A stretch of DNA of 64,000 nucleotides from Trichomonas tenax (lineage: Eukaryota > Parabasalia > Trichomonadida > Trichomonadidae). Within the stretch, counting starts at the first letter, position 1; every line of letters starts with the position of its first letter. The notes under the pieces are model-generated. The model was given only the letters and a program-made list of their open reading frames with translations. It did no database searches and was not told where the DNA came from. Below are positions 21,876 through 31,909 of the stretch, piece after piece. The stretch spans positions 26,534 through 90,533 of the forward strand of contig JALKBU010000083.1 in the NCBI GenBank assembly GCA_023091735.1, in the 5' to 3' direction. The position numbers and the translations under genes are program-made.

Positions 21876-22790
21876 TTATTCCTGAAGGAATCTTTCGGCA
21901 AGAAGAGCAGCCTGGCAACCAGTGCCAGCAGATGTAATAGCCTGGCGGTAAACGCGATCAGCACAGTCACCACAAACGAAAACACCTGGAACTTTTGTTG
22001 CTGGTGAACCGTGTGTAATGAAATAACCCTGAGCGTCTGTTTCTAAGTATTCCTTGAAGATGGATGTAGCTGGGCGGTGGCCAATGCAGACGAAGACACC
22101 ATCGCAGTTGATGACTTTCTCTTCGCCTGTCTGGTTGTTCTTTACTCTGACGCCAGTGACCTTGTTGTCTCCCAAAATTTCTTTGACTTCGGAGTTCCAA
22201 ACCATCTGGATTGTGGAATCAGCGACACGCTTTTTCATTGGAAGAGAAGCGCGGAGCTGGTCGCGGCGGTGAATCATGTGGACTGACTTGCAGATGTGGT
22301 TCAAGAACAAAGCCTCTTCAGCAGCGGCATCACCACCACCGACAACGACGACATCCTTTCCTTTGTAGAGTGGTCCATCGCATGTAGCGCAGCCGGAAAC
22401 ACCACGGCCTTTGAGTCTTTCCTCAGACTCGAGACCAAGGTACATTGCTGTAGCGCCTGTGGAGATGATGACTGTCCTGGCGAGATATGTTGTGCCCATA
22501 TCTGTCTCTAATTTCTTTGGACACACTGCGAAGTCAACTTTTGTGACAACTTCGTATCTGAATTCAGCACCAGCAGCTGTAGCCTGCTGCTCGATGTGCT
22601 CGACGAGGCCTGGGCCTGTGCCCTTCCAGCCTGGGAAGTTCTCGAGCTCTGTTGTTGTTGTGAGTTGACCACCTGGTTGCTCACCGTGTAAGACGACTGT
22701 CTTCAATCCAGCGCGAGCGGCATAGAGTGCAGCTGTGCCACCACCTGGTCCACTACCTATGACGACGAGATCAAATCTTTCTATTGACAT
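21876..22790 (-). CDS. TrxR: thioredoxin reductase, low-molecular-weight type
   Basis: 304 residues from MSIERF. FAD-binding GSGPGGGTAALYAAR is at residues 12-26. The redox pair CATC has Cys134 and Cys137 between the FAD and NADPH domains, as in bacterial and plant-type enzymes. NADPH-binding VGGGDAAAEEA is near residue 150, and the closing FVCGDC...YRQAITSAGTGCQAA is seen. It transfers electrons from NADPH through FAD to thioredoxin, a main peroxide-defence route in trichomonads. A 32-residue in-frame extension from an ATG at 22886 exists. I prefer 22790 because the length then matches the family and the extension has no coding character, though an organelle leader cannot be excluded. Its partner thioredoxin is encoded at 58866-59297. 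Codons are C/G-biased, suggesting high expression. Confidence 0.93.
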   Translation of the reverse strand: MSIERFDLVVIGSGPGGGTAALYAARAGLKTVVLHGEQPGGQLTTTTELENFPGWKGTGPGLVEHIEQQATAAGAEFRYEVVTKVDFAVCPKKLETDMGTTYLARTVIISTGATAMYLGLESEERLKGRGVSGCATCDGPLYKGKDVVVVGGGDAAAEEALFLNHICKSVHMIHRRDQLRASLPMKKRVADSTIQMVWNSEVKEILGDNKVTGVRVKNNQTGEEKVINCDGVFVCIGHRPATSIFKEYLETDAQGYFITHGSPATKVPGVFVCGDCADRVYRQAITSAGTGCQAALLAERFLQE

Positions 22791-22890
22791 TGTGTAGAAA
22801 TGATGTGAAGCATTCAATCCTTTGAAATTCTCAATTTTTAAAAAATTTTTTGATCTCCATAAATTATTGCTTCGAAATACTTCCATTCAC

Positions 22891-23477
22891 CCATAAATCA
22901 ATTATCACACAATAAAACTGAGATATCACAACATTTTTCATATATTGAATCAGATTCCAGCAGTTTGAGCTATTTTGATGGTAAATCTTGATTAAGCTCT
23001 GTTGGTTATAGATATATACGTGACGATATTATTTTATGGAAGTTCAAAAAGATTGTTCAAATAAAAATTTGTCACGTAAGTTTTCGGTTTTTGTTGTAAA
23101 ATGTCAAAAATCCCACCAAATTTTCGAAAAGTGATTCTATAGCTTTATACATTGATCATATCGATTGATCTATATAATATATAAATAGTACTAAGTGATT
23201 AGAAAATGTTGGCATAGGTTTTTCATTTTAATTCATCACATCTTCATTATCGATATTGATCACATTTGAAATATTGAGGAAACATCATTACCATGCGTTT
23301 TTCTATTCAAATCAAATATAACCAAAGATCAACAGCCTTATAAAACAATTATTCTCAATCAATATTTTAAAAAATTCTTATTTCCAACAAAACGCATTGG
23401 CATCATATAGATCATCAACAGCTAGTATCAAAGTATAAATTCAAAAAGAGAAAATTTCAGAAAAACAAAAAAAATAT
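22891..23477. other. intergenic
   Basis: About 590 AT-rich bases. A variant of the recurrent 13-mer, TTTGTCACGTAAG, lies near 23068, about 280 bases upstream of the thioredoxin reductase start. Nothing else is recognised. Confidence 0.4.
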
Positions 23478-25103
23478 TTATATTGGAGTAATTACAGCTT
23501 CCGGATCGTTATAGCTCATTTCGATCTTGACCAAAGGAGACAAAAGGAGTGTCTGCGACTTGATCAAGTAGGCTTCAAACCTAGCCTCGAGAGATTCTTT
23601 TGCGTTTGGACCTGAGGCTCTCGAGAAGAACCTCGCAAGAGTTCCGAATTTAGACAATTTGTACTGTGCAGCGAATCTCGAGCAAAGAGCGTCGAGCTGC
23701 GTGATGTACATGACGAGAGTGAACAAAGAGCGCGATGCAAGACCGAATCGCGCCTCAGCTTCCTCAACGAGTTCATAGAAGCGATATTCATTAGCAAAGA
23801 ACTTCTTCAAGAACTCCTCAAGGAACTCTTCGATGTGAGTGTCTGTAACAGGCGAGTACTTGTTTGCGGCCTCGCACTCTGCCGCACGAACGATATCTGC
23901 GAGAGAAGGTTCTGGAGGAAGCTCGTGTCCGAATAACTGATCGATAGCATTCGCGCACTTCGAGAACAAATAAAGTGCATTAGAAATCGCGTCTGTACCG
24001 ATAATGCAGATTCTTTCATCTTGGCGTGTGATGACAAACAGCGGCATGAATGTGTCGAGGAAGTAAATCAACTGCTTCGGGTGCAAAGTGCCGATTCTGT
24101 GAAGAAGATCTGCAACAAGCGTCGAACGTGCACTAAATGCGAATTTAATTGGTTCTTTCTGCGTAGAGAATGAAACTGTCGGTGAAAAGTCGAACTTTGG
24201 TAAGTGATTCGTCATTAAATCAACTCTTTGTTCTGTGTGTGTCCTAGCGCTGAAAACGTCTGAAATACAGTTCATGCATCTATCTCTGAGCACATTCGCA
24301 ACAATGTCGTGAGGAAATGTTAAGATTTCACGAGCATAATTTCCATATAATTCTGTTACTGCATTTCTGAGGAGAATTCCATCGAGAGAACCTGCGTAAA
24401 GTATGGCCCTGTACAGCTGGTCAGCGCGGACAAGCGTTTCGAAAGTAGTAAACATATAAATTTGTAAATCTGTGATAAAACGAATAGATTCGCTCATATG
24501 TTCTGTAGTTTGGCCTTCGCTACCGATAGCGACGGATCTCGAGACATTATTGAAGATCAAAACAGATGGCGCCGGAACAAGCGGAACTTTTACTTCAATA
24601 TATGAAAGTGTGATTCTCTTTGCCGGTCCCGGTGGTGGAGGAGGAGGCGGTGGCTCTGCCGGAGCTTCGTCTTCTGAAGTGTTCACAACAGCTTCATTTT
24701 TAGAAGCTACAATCTGTTTAGTTTTAGGCAAAATTTCATATATTGCAAACGCGTGTTGCATCAAAGTCTGAATTTTGAGTCCATATGTCGATGGAATGTT
24801 TTGAGTTAATATTTGGGTTATGAAAGCTTTCTTTGTTGTTCCACTATACATGGCTTGGACAATCATAGAGATAAACGAAAGAAGAAACTGCCTTGGAATT
24901 TTTTGCGATTCAAACATCGAAACTGTGTTATATATTGTTTGATATTGCGGAACTTGCGATGACTGCTTTTTATTCTGCAACACCTGCCATGAGTCAGCGA
25001 CGACAGGATATTTGTCGACAATATTTGAGAGTTTCTGTGAGAATAGTTGTGGTGAATATTTTTCTTTCAGCCATTTCATTAAAAGTTTGTTGACATTTTC
25101 CAT
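23478..25103 (-). CDS. orphan protein with polyproline tract
   Basis: 541 residues from MENVNKLLMKWLKEKY. An N-terminal helical region (residues about 1-145) is joined by an acidic linker and a run of nine prolines (near residue 158) to a long C-terminal helical domain. The polyproline tract could bind profilin or SH3/WW-type partners, but no formin FH2 signature is present in what follows. The outer ATG at 25184 would add 27 residues. I choose 25103 because an Inr-like TCACTTTCAG lies at 25138-25147, giving a 42-base leader. Several acidic stretches (EEFLEEFLKKFF) occur near residue 435. Family not recognised; possibly cytoskeletal. Confidence 0.75.
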   Translation of the reverse strand: MENVNKLLMKWLKEKYSPQLFSQKLSNIVDKYPVVADSWQVLQNKKQSSQVPQYQTIYNTVSMFESQKIPRQFLLSFISMIVQAMYSGTTKKAFITQILTQNIPSTYGLKIQTLMQHAFAIYEILPKTKQIVASKNEAVVNTSEDEAPAEPPPPPPPPGPAKRITLSYIEVKVPLVPAPSVLIFNNVSRSVAIGSEGQTTEHMSESIRFITDLQIYMFTTFETLVRADQLYRAILYAGSLDGILLRNAVTELYGNYAREILTFPHDIVANVLRDRCMNCISDVFSARTHTEQRVDLMTNHLPKFDFSPTVSFSTQKEPIKFAFSARSTLVADLLHRIGTLHPKQLIYFLDTFMPLFVITRQDERICIIGTDAISNALYLFSKCANAIDQLFGHELPPEPSLADIVRAAECEAANKYSPVTDTHIEEFLEEFLKKFFANEYRFYELVEEAEARFGLASRSLFTLVMYITQLDALCSRFAAQYKLSKFGTLARFFSRASGPNAKESLEARFEAYLIKSQTLLLSPLVKIEMSYNDPEAVITPI

Positions 25104-25137
25104 GACACGCTTCGGGAGAAATATTTTTGCCACGATA

Positions 25138-25147
25138 CTGAAAGTGA
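25138..25147 (-). promoter_or_regulatory. Inr-like element TCACTTTCAG
   Basis: Minus-strand TCACTTTCAG with the presumed start A at 25145, 42 bases before ATG 25103. It resembles the trichomonad initiator consensus TCA followed by pyrimidines. It decides the start chosen for the polyproline gene. Confidence 0.5.
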
Positions 25148-25184
25148 TGGGCGCCGTGTGTATACTTGGCGCTCTCACTGTCAT

Positions 25185-25837
25185 TACTTTCTGTTCTTTT
25201 GTAAAATAATGACGTTGACTGAGCTCATATAATTTTTTGTTTAGTTTATTTTTGGATTTTTTAGTTCGTCTTTTTCTGCGATTTTTGGTATCTCTATTCC
25301 GTCATATACCTAAATTTCCAGTTAATTTTGACAGTTATTGTTAATATCTCATGTTTGATCTAAAATGTTATTTGAGGCTTAATCTTCAAAATATAATTTC
25401 ACTTGCTCTATTTAGACATGTCCCCATCCACTAATTTCTTATTTATTATAAATTATTACTATCAAAAATATTATCTAAAAATGAATCTTTACAACATACT
25501 ATTTTATGTTAACCTATCTATTTTATATGAATGCTTAGGATATCAAGGCATGAAAAGATATTTTAAGTAAAATAATCAAAATGTTTTGTTTTTAATCTTC
25601 CATTTCTAGGCTTGATAGTTAAAGAATTGATTTTTGTAGATGATTTAAATTAATCCATTTGTAATATGATGAGATATATATTAATATATAAAAATATAAG
25701 AACATGAAATAAGGATAGATAGTGAAAGAGATGATGTGGAGTTAATAAAATTAAATTTACAAAGTATTTCTTTGTTTTTGATTGTGTATTTTTGTGTAAT
25801 TCCGAATATTTTGTTATGTTTTTTGTTGATTGTGTGA
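25185..25837. other. intergenic
   Basis: About 650 bases, mostly AT-rich, between the 5' end of the polyproline gene and the 3' end of the RRM gene. No feature is recognised. Confidence 0.45.
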
Positions 25838-27457
25838 TTAGATCTTTGTGACACCGAATGGGTTCTGTGGTGATGGTCCGTCGTCTTCACTTGATGATAT
25901 GTATTCTTGTCTTGTTCTTGTGTTGACTGGAACAGCTGGCGTTGGTGCTGACTCGTTTCCGGAGTCAGACATCGAAGCTGATGCTGGCTCTGGCTCGGAA
26001 GCAATATCCTTCTGGTTAGCTGGAACGGATGGTGGTGGAGGCTTGGCGAGGATATCTCTTGCTGGGACGAGTGGCTGGACATCCTTTGGTGGAGAGACAA
26101 CGATTTCAGATGGTTTAACGACTTTTTGTTCTGGTTTTTGTGGTAATGATTGTTTTGAAACTGGCTTTGGCGCTGGTCTTGTCGACGGTGGCTCGACAGT
26201 GACCTTAGCTGGTGCCTGTGGCTGTGGTGGCTGCTGAGGCACAGGAACAACGTTCTGAGGGATGATTTGCTGTGGTGGAGGCAGTGGGTTGCCGTACATC
26301 ATTGACTGGATTGCTTGTTGCTGCTGCATCTGCTGCTGGTAGAAGTAGTTCACCTGTTGCTGATACAAGACAGGATCATAAGCTGGGATCTGCGGTGCTG
26401 GAGCAACTGGCTGTGGTGGAAGTGGTGCTTGGACTGGCTTTGGAGCTGGTTTTGGAGGCGTTTCCTTGACTGGTTGAGCCGCCTCTCTCTTGACTGATGT
26501 GGATCCAACAGCCTTCGCCAATGTTTCGTCGTGTTGCTGCTTGTTGAATTCAGTTGACTCTGATGCTGCTTGGCTGTCATCCTTCTTTGCATCATCACCA
26601 GAAGGCTTGAGAATTGATTCGATTGGCTTTCGAACGAAGTTGGCTCTCTCAGCGGCAGAAAGAGATCTGCAGACTGAAAGACGGCTTCCGAAGATTGTAC
26701 GGCCGCACAAATTGACGACAGCACGAACAGCTGAATCGTGATCAGCCATCATAACATAACCAATCTTTCTTTCTGGTACAATACGTGCAGATGTGATCTG
26801 TCCGAACTCCTGGAAAAGTTTGAGGAGCGAAAGAAGAGAATTGATGTTATCTGGAAGATTCTTAACGAAAACGTTTGTGAATGTGGAATCGAGGTTGTTT
26901 TGGAATGCTTGGCTGAGAGGACGCTCCGATCTCTTCAGGAATGGACCGATTTGAATTGGCTTTCCATTGACTGTTGAATCAACGAGTTCTTTCATTGCGT
27001 GTTCAGCATCTTCTTCACGGAGGAACTGGACGTATCCGAAGCCTCTTGGTTGTCCATTAAGTGTTGGAATTCTGCATGAAACGATTTCTCCATAGTTCGC
27101 AAATAATTCGTGGAGTTGGAGACAATCAATTGATGGATCGAGACCCTTTATGAACAAATTTCCTTGTCCAGAAGCAATTGCGTTGATAATTTGACTTGTT
27201 GTCCTTGTAACGATGATACTTTCTCCGTTAAGCTTCGTGTAGTTGAAATCTCTCGCTGCTGCCTCCGCCTCCTCTTGGAGGGTGAAGTCAATGAAGGCGT
27301 AGCAGGATGTTGGCTTCTGTTTCAAGACAACATTGATAATTGTTCCTGATTCAGAGAATAAAGACTTCAAAAACTCAACAGTTACGTTTGGAGGGAGATT
27401 TGCGACGTGAATTCCGTTTTCTTTCGGCTCAAAGTGGACTTTACGAAAATCTTTCAT
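25838..27457 (-). CDS. PABP-like RNA-binding protein with three RRMs and P/Q-rich tail
   Basis: 539 residues. RRM1 starts near residue 15 (RNP2 IHVANL, RNP1 CYAFIDF). RRM2 follows near residue 98 (RNP2 LFIKGL, RNP1 RGFGYVQF) and RRM3 near residue 195 (RNP2 VFVKNL, RNP1-like IGYVMMAD). The order and the short linkers match poly(A)-binding proteins, but the fourth RRM and a clear MLLE domain are missing. A low-complexity proline/glutamine-rich region (about 310-450, including QQQ runs) and a Ser/Pro/Asp-rich end follow. It likely binds poly(A) or U-rich mRNA in the cytoplasm. The start ATG lies 30 bases downstream of an Inr-like TCACTTTTG at 27481-27489. C/G-ending codons suggest good expression. 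Confidence 0.87.
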   Translation of the reverse strand: MKDFRKVHFEPKENGIHVANLPPNVTVEFLKSLFSESGTIINVVLKQKPTSCYAFIDFTLQEEAEAAARDFNYTKLNGESIIVTRTTSQIINAIASGQGNLFIKGLDPSIDCLQLHELFANYGEIVSCRIPTLNGQPRGFGYVQFLREEDAEHAMKELVDSTVNGKPIQIGPFLKRSERPLSQAFQNNLDSTFTNVFVKNLPDNINSLLSLLKLFQEFGQITSARIVPERKIGYVMMADHDSAVRAVVNLCGRTIFGSRLSVCRSLSAAERANFVRKPIESILKPSGDDAKKDDSQAASESTEFNKQQHDETLAKAVGSTSVKREAAQPVKETPPKPAPKPVQAPLPPQPVAPAPQIPAYDPVLYQQQVNYFYQQQMQQQQAIQSMMYGNPLPPPQQIIPQNVVPVPQQPPQPQAPAKVTVEPPSTRPAPKPVSKQSLPQKPEQKVVKPSEIVVSPPKDVQPLVPARDILAKPPPPSVPANQKDIASEPEPASASMSDSGNESAPTPAVPVNTRTRQEYISSSEDDGPSPQNPFGVTKI

Positions 27458-27480
27458 AGAAAATCAAGAATTTGATATCA

Positions 27481-27489
27481 CAAAAGTGA
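27481..27489 (-). promoter_or_regulatory. Inr-like element TCACTTTTG
   Basis: Minus-strand TCACTTTTG with presumed start A at 27487, 30 bases upstream of the RRM-protein ATG. Same form and distance class as at 35060. Confidence 0.55.
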
Positions 27490-27769
27490 CACCAGAATTA
27501 TCGTCGTCACTGACTTCACTTTTTAGTTTTTAAATGTATGATTTAGTAATGATTCTCTGCACTTTACCAGCATTCTTTCAACATGTTTTTCTTGCTATTG
27601 GCAATTGAATTTATGGTATTTCTTTGATTACTTATTTATCATCAATAATTTCAGTAATTCCTTTGCTTTATTTGTGTTTACACTATAAGAATGGTTTCTA
27701 ATATATGTTTTATATGTTTTCTGCATGGTTGTATTGTTGAACTGTATATATTTTGATGCTTTATTCGAC

Positions 27770-28463
27770 GATCATGGTTGAATTTTTTCCCCGTTGACTT
27801 TTTTGAGTTTTGCGATTTTTAACAAGTAAACCCCCTATCAAGCCAAACTGAGAAGACATTTACGTGCTTTTCAGGGGTGCTGAGTATGTTTATAGCATTT
27901 GCTTGTCTATTTAACTTGAGGATCTCCATGCCTTCATAAGATTTCATCAAATTTTGACATGTAAAATAACGAAAGTCACTATTTTCGATACTTATTATCT
28001 AATATTTGTCATGTAAAGTTGAAAATTTGATATGTAATGTTACCAATGAGCAAATTTTGTGTGAACTTGAGGTAGCATAACGTTAGGTATGCTCGATGCA
28101 TGGGCAAAGGAATGCCGTTTGACTCCTGCGCGTAGCATATTTTTTCTTTTCTATTTTTTGATTTTTATAGGGGAACTCTAGCAAAAATAGGCGAGCGAAC
28201 GCTATAATAGTGAGATGTATTTGTTAGAATCATCAAAGAGATTCATAACAGAAGCCCAATAATGATTTGTAATGGGTTTCTGTTTGTAATCATATCATGA
28301 TTAAGTAATACCTTGCTAAGATCATGAAACAGATTGCACCACTAGAATCAACACCCCCAAAAAGCACGTAAATGTTTCATCAGATTTGTCCAGGAAGGGA
28401 GTTTACTCGTTAAAAATCGCAAAACTCAAAAAGGTCAACAAGAAAAAAGTTGAGCCGATGATC
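27770..28463. mobile_element. 694-bp element with ~115-bp inverted-repeat arms
   Basis: The left arm 27770-27883 and right arm 28348-28463 are reverse complements with roughly 80 percent identity, including a 24-bp identical block (27800-27823 against 28409-28432). Outer ends read GATCATGG and, complemented, GATCATCGG. The ~465-bp centre has no coding frame but two good copies of the 13-mer motif (near 27955 and 28009). This is the form of a foldback or MITE-like non-autonomous transposon. I could not find a convincing target-site duplication, so exact ends are uncertain and an old inverted duplication remains possible. Confidence 0.65.
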
Positions 28464-28764
28464 ATTTAAAAATTTATATTTTGTTTATTATATGATGATA
28501 ATGGTTACGGCAAATGAATTTATAATGATTCCCAAATCAATTTTGTTCCATCTCTATATATACGAAAACGTTGTTGATAAATTAAAAAAAATCAATGCAG
28601 CAATACTAAAAGCAAGTAGATGCTATAAAAGGCATTATCGAACTGAATATAATATAAATGAGTAATATGGTATAAAGGAGAAATTATGGAAAGAATAAAC
28701 TCTATTTAATAAAAAAATCAAAAATAATACAGTAAAATGTCTGCTGGTAGGTTATGAATTTGCT

Positions 28765-29421
28765 TCACTTGGATGATTTGCATGCTTTAAAAGAAAATCC
28801 TCCGCATGAGACAATAATAACGAGTAACAATACACAAAAGATAACAAACCCGCCGATAAAGTAATATCTGTAATGTTCTAAGCACATCTTCCTTCGAAGG
28901 ATGCCCGCATTTCTATCAAATTCGATGGCTCCATTGTGTAACTTAACTGATTTATCTTCTAATTCACCTAACGAACTTTCCCTCAACAAAGCCTGTTCGA
29001 ATGCATGAGTCATCTGGACGTGTGTCTCTTCTAAGTTTTCCTTGATTTGATCAACCTTTTGCTGTGGTTTGTTATCAATCATATTCTTGATCTGTGGTGA
29101 GAATTCTTGCTGCATCTGATAAATATGGGCAGTTTTCCACTGTCTAGCGTATTGAAGGACAAATTTTCTCTGAAGATTTTGCAAAAATGTAAACGCTTCA
29201 TGCGAAGAAACATACATATCTGCTCCAAGGATGAAGTTAAGACCACCGTTGTCATGTAAAACATAATAACGTTTGTTTCCTTTTTCGCGCGTTATCTGTT
29301 TCTCTCCTGGATCAATACCACTGATAATTTCTTGTGTTACAACGTCGTGGTTTCCACTCCCTATGGCATAGAGAGCAAGCATCGTTTTGTCTCGCAATAC
29401 AGCTGCAAAATCAAAACTCAT
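28765..29421 (-). CDS. longin-domain R-SNARE, VAMP7-like
   Basis: 218 residues with the VAMP7/Ykt6-type order. An N-terminal longin domain covers residues about 1-115 (VLHDNGGLNFILGADMYV is the sheet core). The R-SNARE coiled coil is about 135-185, with the ionic-layer Arg in ALLRESSLGELEDKS. A single transmembrane anchor at about 190-212 (FIGGFVIFCVLLLVIIVSC) and a short lumenal KACKSSK tail follow. By family knowledge it acts on vesicles going to endosomes, lysosomes or the plasma membrane by pairing with Q-SNAREs. Length is that of VAMP7 (about 220). The start is the only Met ahead of the longin domain. Confidence 0.88.
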   Translation of the reverse strand: MSFDFAAVLRDKTMLALYAIGSGNHDVVTQEIISGIDPGEKQITREKGNKRYYVLHDNGGLNFILGADMYVSSHEAFTFLQNLQRKFVLQYARQWKTAHIYQMQQEFSPQIKNMIDNKPQQKVDQIKENLEETHVQMTHAFEQALLRESSLGELEDKSVKLHNGAIEFDRNAGILRRKMCLEHYRYYFIGGFVIFCVLLLVIIVSCGGFSFKACKSSK

Positions 29422-29932
29422 TAAAATTTTTGCTTATCGCACAAATTCAATGGCGGTTGAAAAATGAGATAATTTTGCTATAATTAGCTATAGTTCATTA
29501 ATTCTCGTTGAAATCCATTAAAATCTCGAAAATTTTTCATAAATTATTCTACCTATAACTGTTTCTTTTATTGTAATTTATAATTTTTGAGAAAATTTTC
29601 TTCAATTTCGAAAGTTCTAAATAATTAAACTACTTTTATATTAAATAGTGGATATAGGTAAAGTGAAAAATCGAATAACCAATTTGTATATCAATTTTTA
29701 TTCAATTCTTTAGTATTTTATCTATTGGCAGTAAGGCAATATATTAGCCATAAAATTGTATATTTGTTCAACATATTGTCTACATTATGATTGTTGTCAT
29801 ATATATTTTGTATTGTTAAATTATTAAATGAGGTAGTTTCACTCCAGATGAATTAATTCCACAGGATAGATGATGTAGAGTTTCTCTATACTATGCAAAA
29901 AATGATCGTATCTTTTTGATGAAAATACTTAT
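29422..29932. other. intergenic
   Basis: About 510 AT-rich bases; nothing recognised. Confidence 0.45.
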
Positions 29933-30175
29933 TTACAAATAATTCTTGATTCTGATAACAAAAGCAATAAGAGCAATGATGAGCGTTAAAGCGTATAGGA
30001 AATGTGCCCATCTTGGAAGTTCATGTTTGTGATGTTTTTCAAATTTGCGTTTATTTTGAGGCATTTTGCCCTCATTTTGAAGTATTTGTTCGAGCTCCTT
30101 TGCTTCGTTGATCTTTTCTTCGATCACCTTGTTATCAATTTCAGTCTCTCCCGTCTCGTCAACGACTTCACTCAT
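29933..30175 (-). CDS. small tail-anchored membrane protein
   Basis: 80 residues. An acidic helical N-terminal half (residues about 1-36) leads to a Lys/His-rich patch (NKRKFEKHHKHELPRW) and a single C-terminal transmembrane helix (about 57-76, HFLYALTLIIALIAFVI) ending RIKNYL. The basic residues flanking the helix on both sides and the lack of a signal peptide suggest a tail-anchored protein of ER or another internal membrane. Family not recognised. Two copies of the 13-mer motif lie upstream (30219-30231 and 30261-30272), which supports a real promoter and gene. It lies just downstream of the polytopic membrane gene on the same strand, 135 bases apart. Confidence 0.65.
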   Translation of the reverse strand: MSEVVDETGETEIDNKVIEEKINEAKELEQILQNEGKMPQNKRKFEKHHKHELPRWAHFLYALTLIIALIAFVIRIKNYL

Positions 30176-30218
30176 TGATTTATAAAAAATTTTTTATCGT
30201 TTGCGTCAAATTATATCA

Positions 30219-30272
30219 TTTACACGACAAAATCCCAAATTTAATTCTTAATTCGATAAATTACATGACAAA
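30219..30272 (-). promoter_or_regulatory. two copies of the TTTGTC(A/G)TGTAAA motif
   Basis: Complement of TTTACACGACAAA at 30219-30231 and of TTACATGACAAA at 30261-30272, 44 to 97 bases upstream of the small tail-anchored gene. Confidence 0.45.
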
Positions 30273-30310
30273 GATTTTCGCCGTTGCTTGAGTAAAAAAA
30301 TACAAACAAT

Positions 30311-31504
30311 TTATGAAGAAGTATCTAAACAAAACATAATAGAGAAAATGTTGAGGAAGAGGATGGCAACCTCTGCAATATTAACAATGAATGAAATATC
30401 CATCTCATATAAAATAAGGACAATCATAGATCCAAGAGCAATACCCAGTAGATGTATCTCTGGTGCAATATTTGTAGTATCTAATATGGAACGAATGACT
30501 TGGGAGAAAAATACGATGAAACAAAGAATTGCGATAACAAGGAATGGAACATCGATGAAAAAATCTAACATATAAAGGACTACAAGTAGGAAAAGGGAAA
30601 CTACTGGTAACATATATTTTGGATTAATAAAAACGAGTAATGCTTGAGTGAAATGCGTACCAATCTCTGTGCTGAAGATATCCAAGCCACTCAAGTATGG
30701 TAAGTTGTATATATTCTTTTTCTTAATGAAAAATCGAATTCTTGACAAAATTAGTGCCGAGAAGATTGTTTCACTCAGTGAAATTAAGATCAAAAACTTG
30801 TTTCGCGTAAATTTAGTTGTATTCTCATATTCTAATATCTTTTTTGGAAGTACGAAAAGCTGAATAATTGCAGCAACAAGGTAAAACACACAATACAGGT
30901 ATATTGTGTGTAAACTGTAGCCACTTAGTTGCCAGACAATAAACTCAATGTTAAATATCAGTAAATATAGTAAAGTTCGGAAAACTCTTAGCATTATAAC
31001 AAACCAAGTGCGAGTACTTTGATCACGTTTGAATAGAGTAAGTTTGTAATCGCGATTTACAATCTTAACAATTGGCTTGCTTATTGAAATTAAGATATTC
31101 GATAACAAAAATGTCCATATGTTTGGGTAAAATCGTATTAAAATTGCGAGAATTGCAATAAGAACAGCAATAGAGTATGAAAATTTATGTCCTATAAAAT
31201 GAACTGCATTGGTCAAGTAAAGAAGTGCAACATTTTCGACAAAAAACTGAGTTGCGACTAATATTGTAATGATACTGAGTGAAAATCCGTGAATTAAGTA
31301 TGAATAGTATATAAATGGATCTAAACTTTGCATTCCAATTTCATACATCGAATAAAATAAAAAATATGAAACTAAATTCATATGTTTTCCCACTTTTATG
31401 TGTTCTTTGCTGGTAAGGTATGTTCCTATAGCAAACACAATGGAAACTGTTGCAATTCCAGCAAAAATTAAAATTATGATTGAATCAGGGTCGAATTCAA
31501 TCAT
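30311..31504 (-). CDS. polytopic membrane protein, orphan
   Basis: 397 residues with about ten hydrophobic spans spread over the whole length and short polar loops. The largest polar loops are near residues 40-45 (TSKEHIKVGKH), 150-165 (VNRDYKLTLFKRDQSTR) and 230-240 (EYENTTKFTRNK). There is no cleavable signal peptide; the first span begins near residue 8. Positive charges cluster in alternate loops, as in a multi-pass protein. No transporter, GPCR or enzyme motif is recognised. The codon choice is AT-rich like other orphan genes here. Ends at the natural stop with a polar CLDTSS tail. Function unknown. Confidence 0.7.
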   Translation of the reverse strand: MIEFDPDSIIILIFAGIATVSIVFAIGTYLTSKEHIKVGKHMNLVSYFLFYSMYEIGMQSLDPFIYYSYLIHGFSLSIITILVATQFFVENVALLYLTNAVHFIGHKFSYSIAVLIAILAILIRFYPNIWTFLLSNILISISKPIVKIVNRDYKLTLFKRDQSTRTWFVIMLRVFRTLLYLLIFNIEFIVWQLSGYSLHTIYLYCVFYLVAAIIQLFVLPKKILEYENTTKFTRNKFLILISLSETIFSALILSRIRFFIKKKNIYNLPYLSGLDIFSTEIGTHFTQALLVFINPKYMLPVVSLFLLVVLYMLDFFIDVPFLVIAILCFIVFFSQVIRSILDTTNIAPEIHLLGIALGSMIVLILYEMDISFIVNIAEVAILFLNIFSIMFCLDTSS

Positions 31505-31909
31505 AAAATGAATTTGAACTATTCTTAAATGACATTATTCTACACATTTCTCTTGTTATATTTGAGATTTGCTCAAATAATTATTGATTATTTTTTTCAT
31601 TAATGGAAGCAATGTTAAATCTGATAAAATCTGAAACATATACATAGAAGTTTTATTAAAATCAAGATAGGTGGGGTTCAAAACAATGAATAAATTTTTG
31701 ATAAAATAAAATACAAACACGAGATGTTCTTTTCCTCGCACAATGATCTGTTGTTGAAATAGAGCATATATGAGGATTGATGATATATGATCACCTTTGA
31801 TAATAACTTTGCAATAATATATATAATTCAAATTTGCTGATTAATTCAACGTTGTAACTTAATGCATAGAGTTGCTGATGGTAGCCACTCGATTTGAAGT
31901 CCAACATTT
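31505..31909. other. intergenic
   Basis: About 400 AT-rich bases. The 91-codon minus frame at 31556-31831 lacks a normal ATG context and reads like translated AT-rich DNA, so I do not call it. Confidence 0.4.

Noticed and set aside
22791..22886. Organelle-targeting leader for thioredoxin reductase from the upstream ATG
   Set aside because: The 32 residues lack a convincing cleavage signal and the shorter start gives the normal family length; kept only as an alternative.
31556..31831. 91-codon minus frame in AT-rich DNA
   Set aside because: Composition is that of random AT-rich sequence, there is no ATG in a normal context, and no domain.
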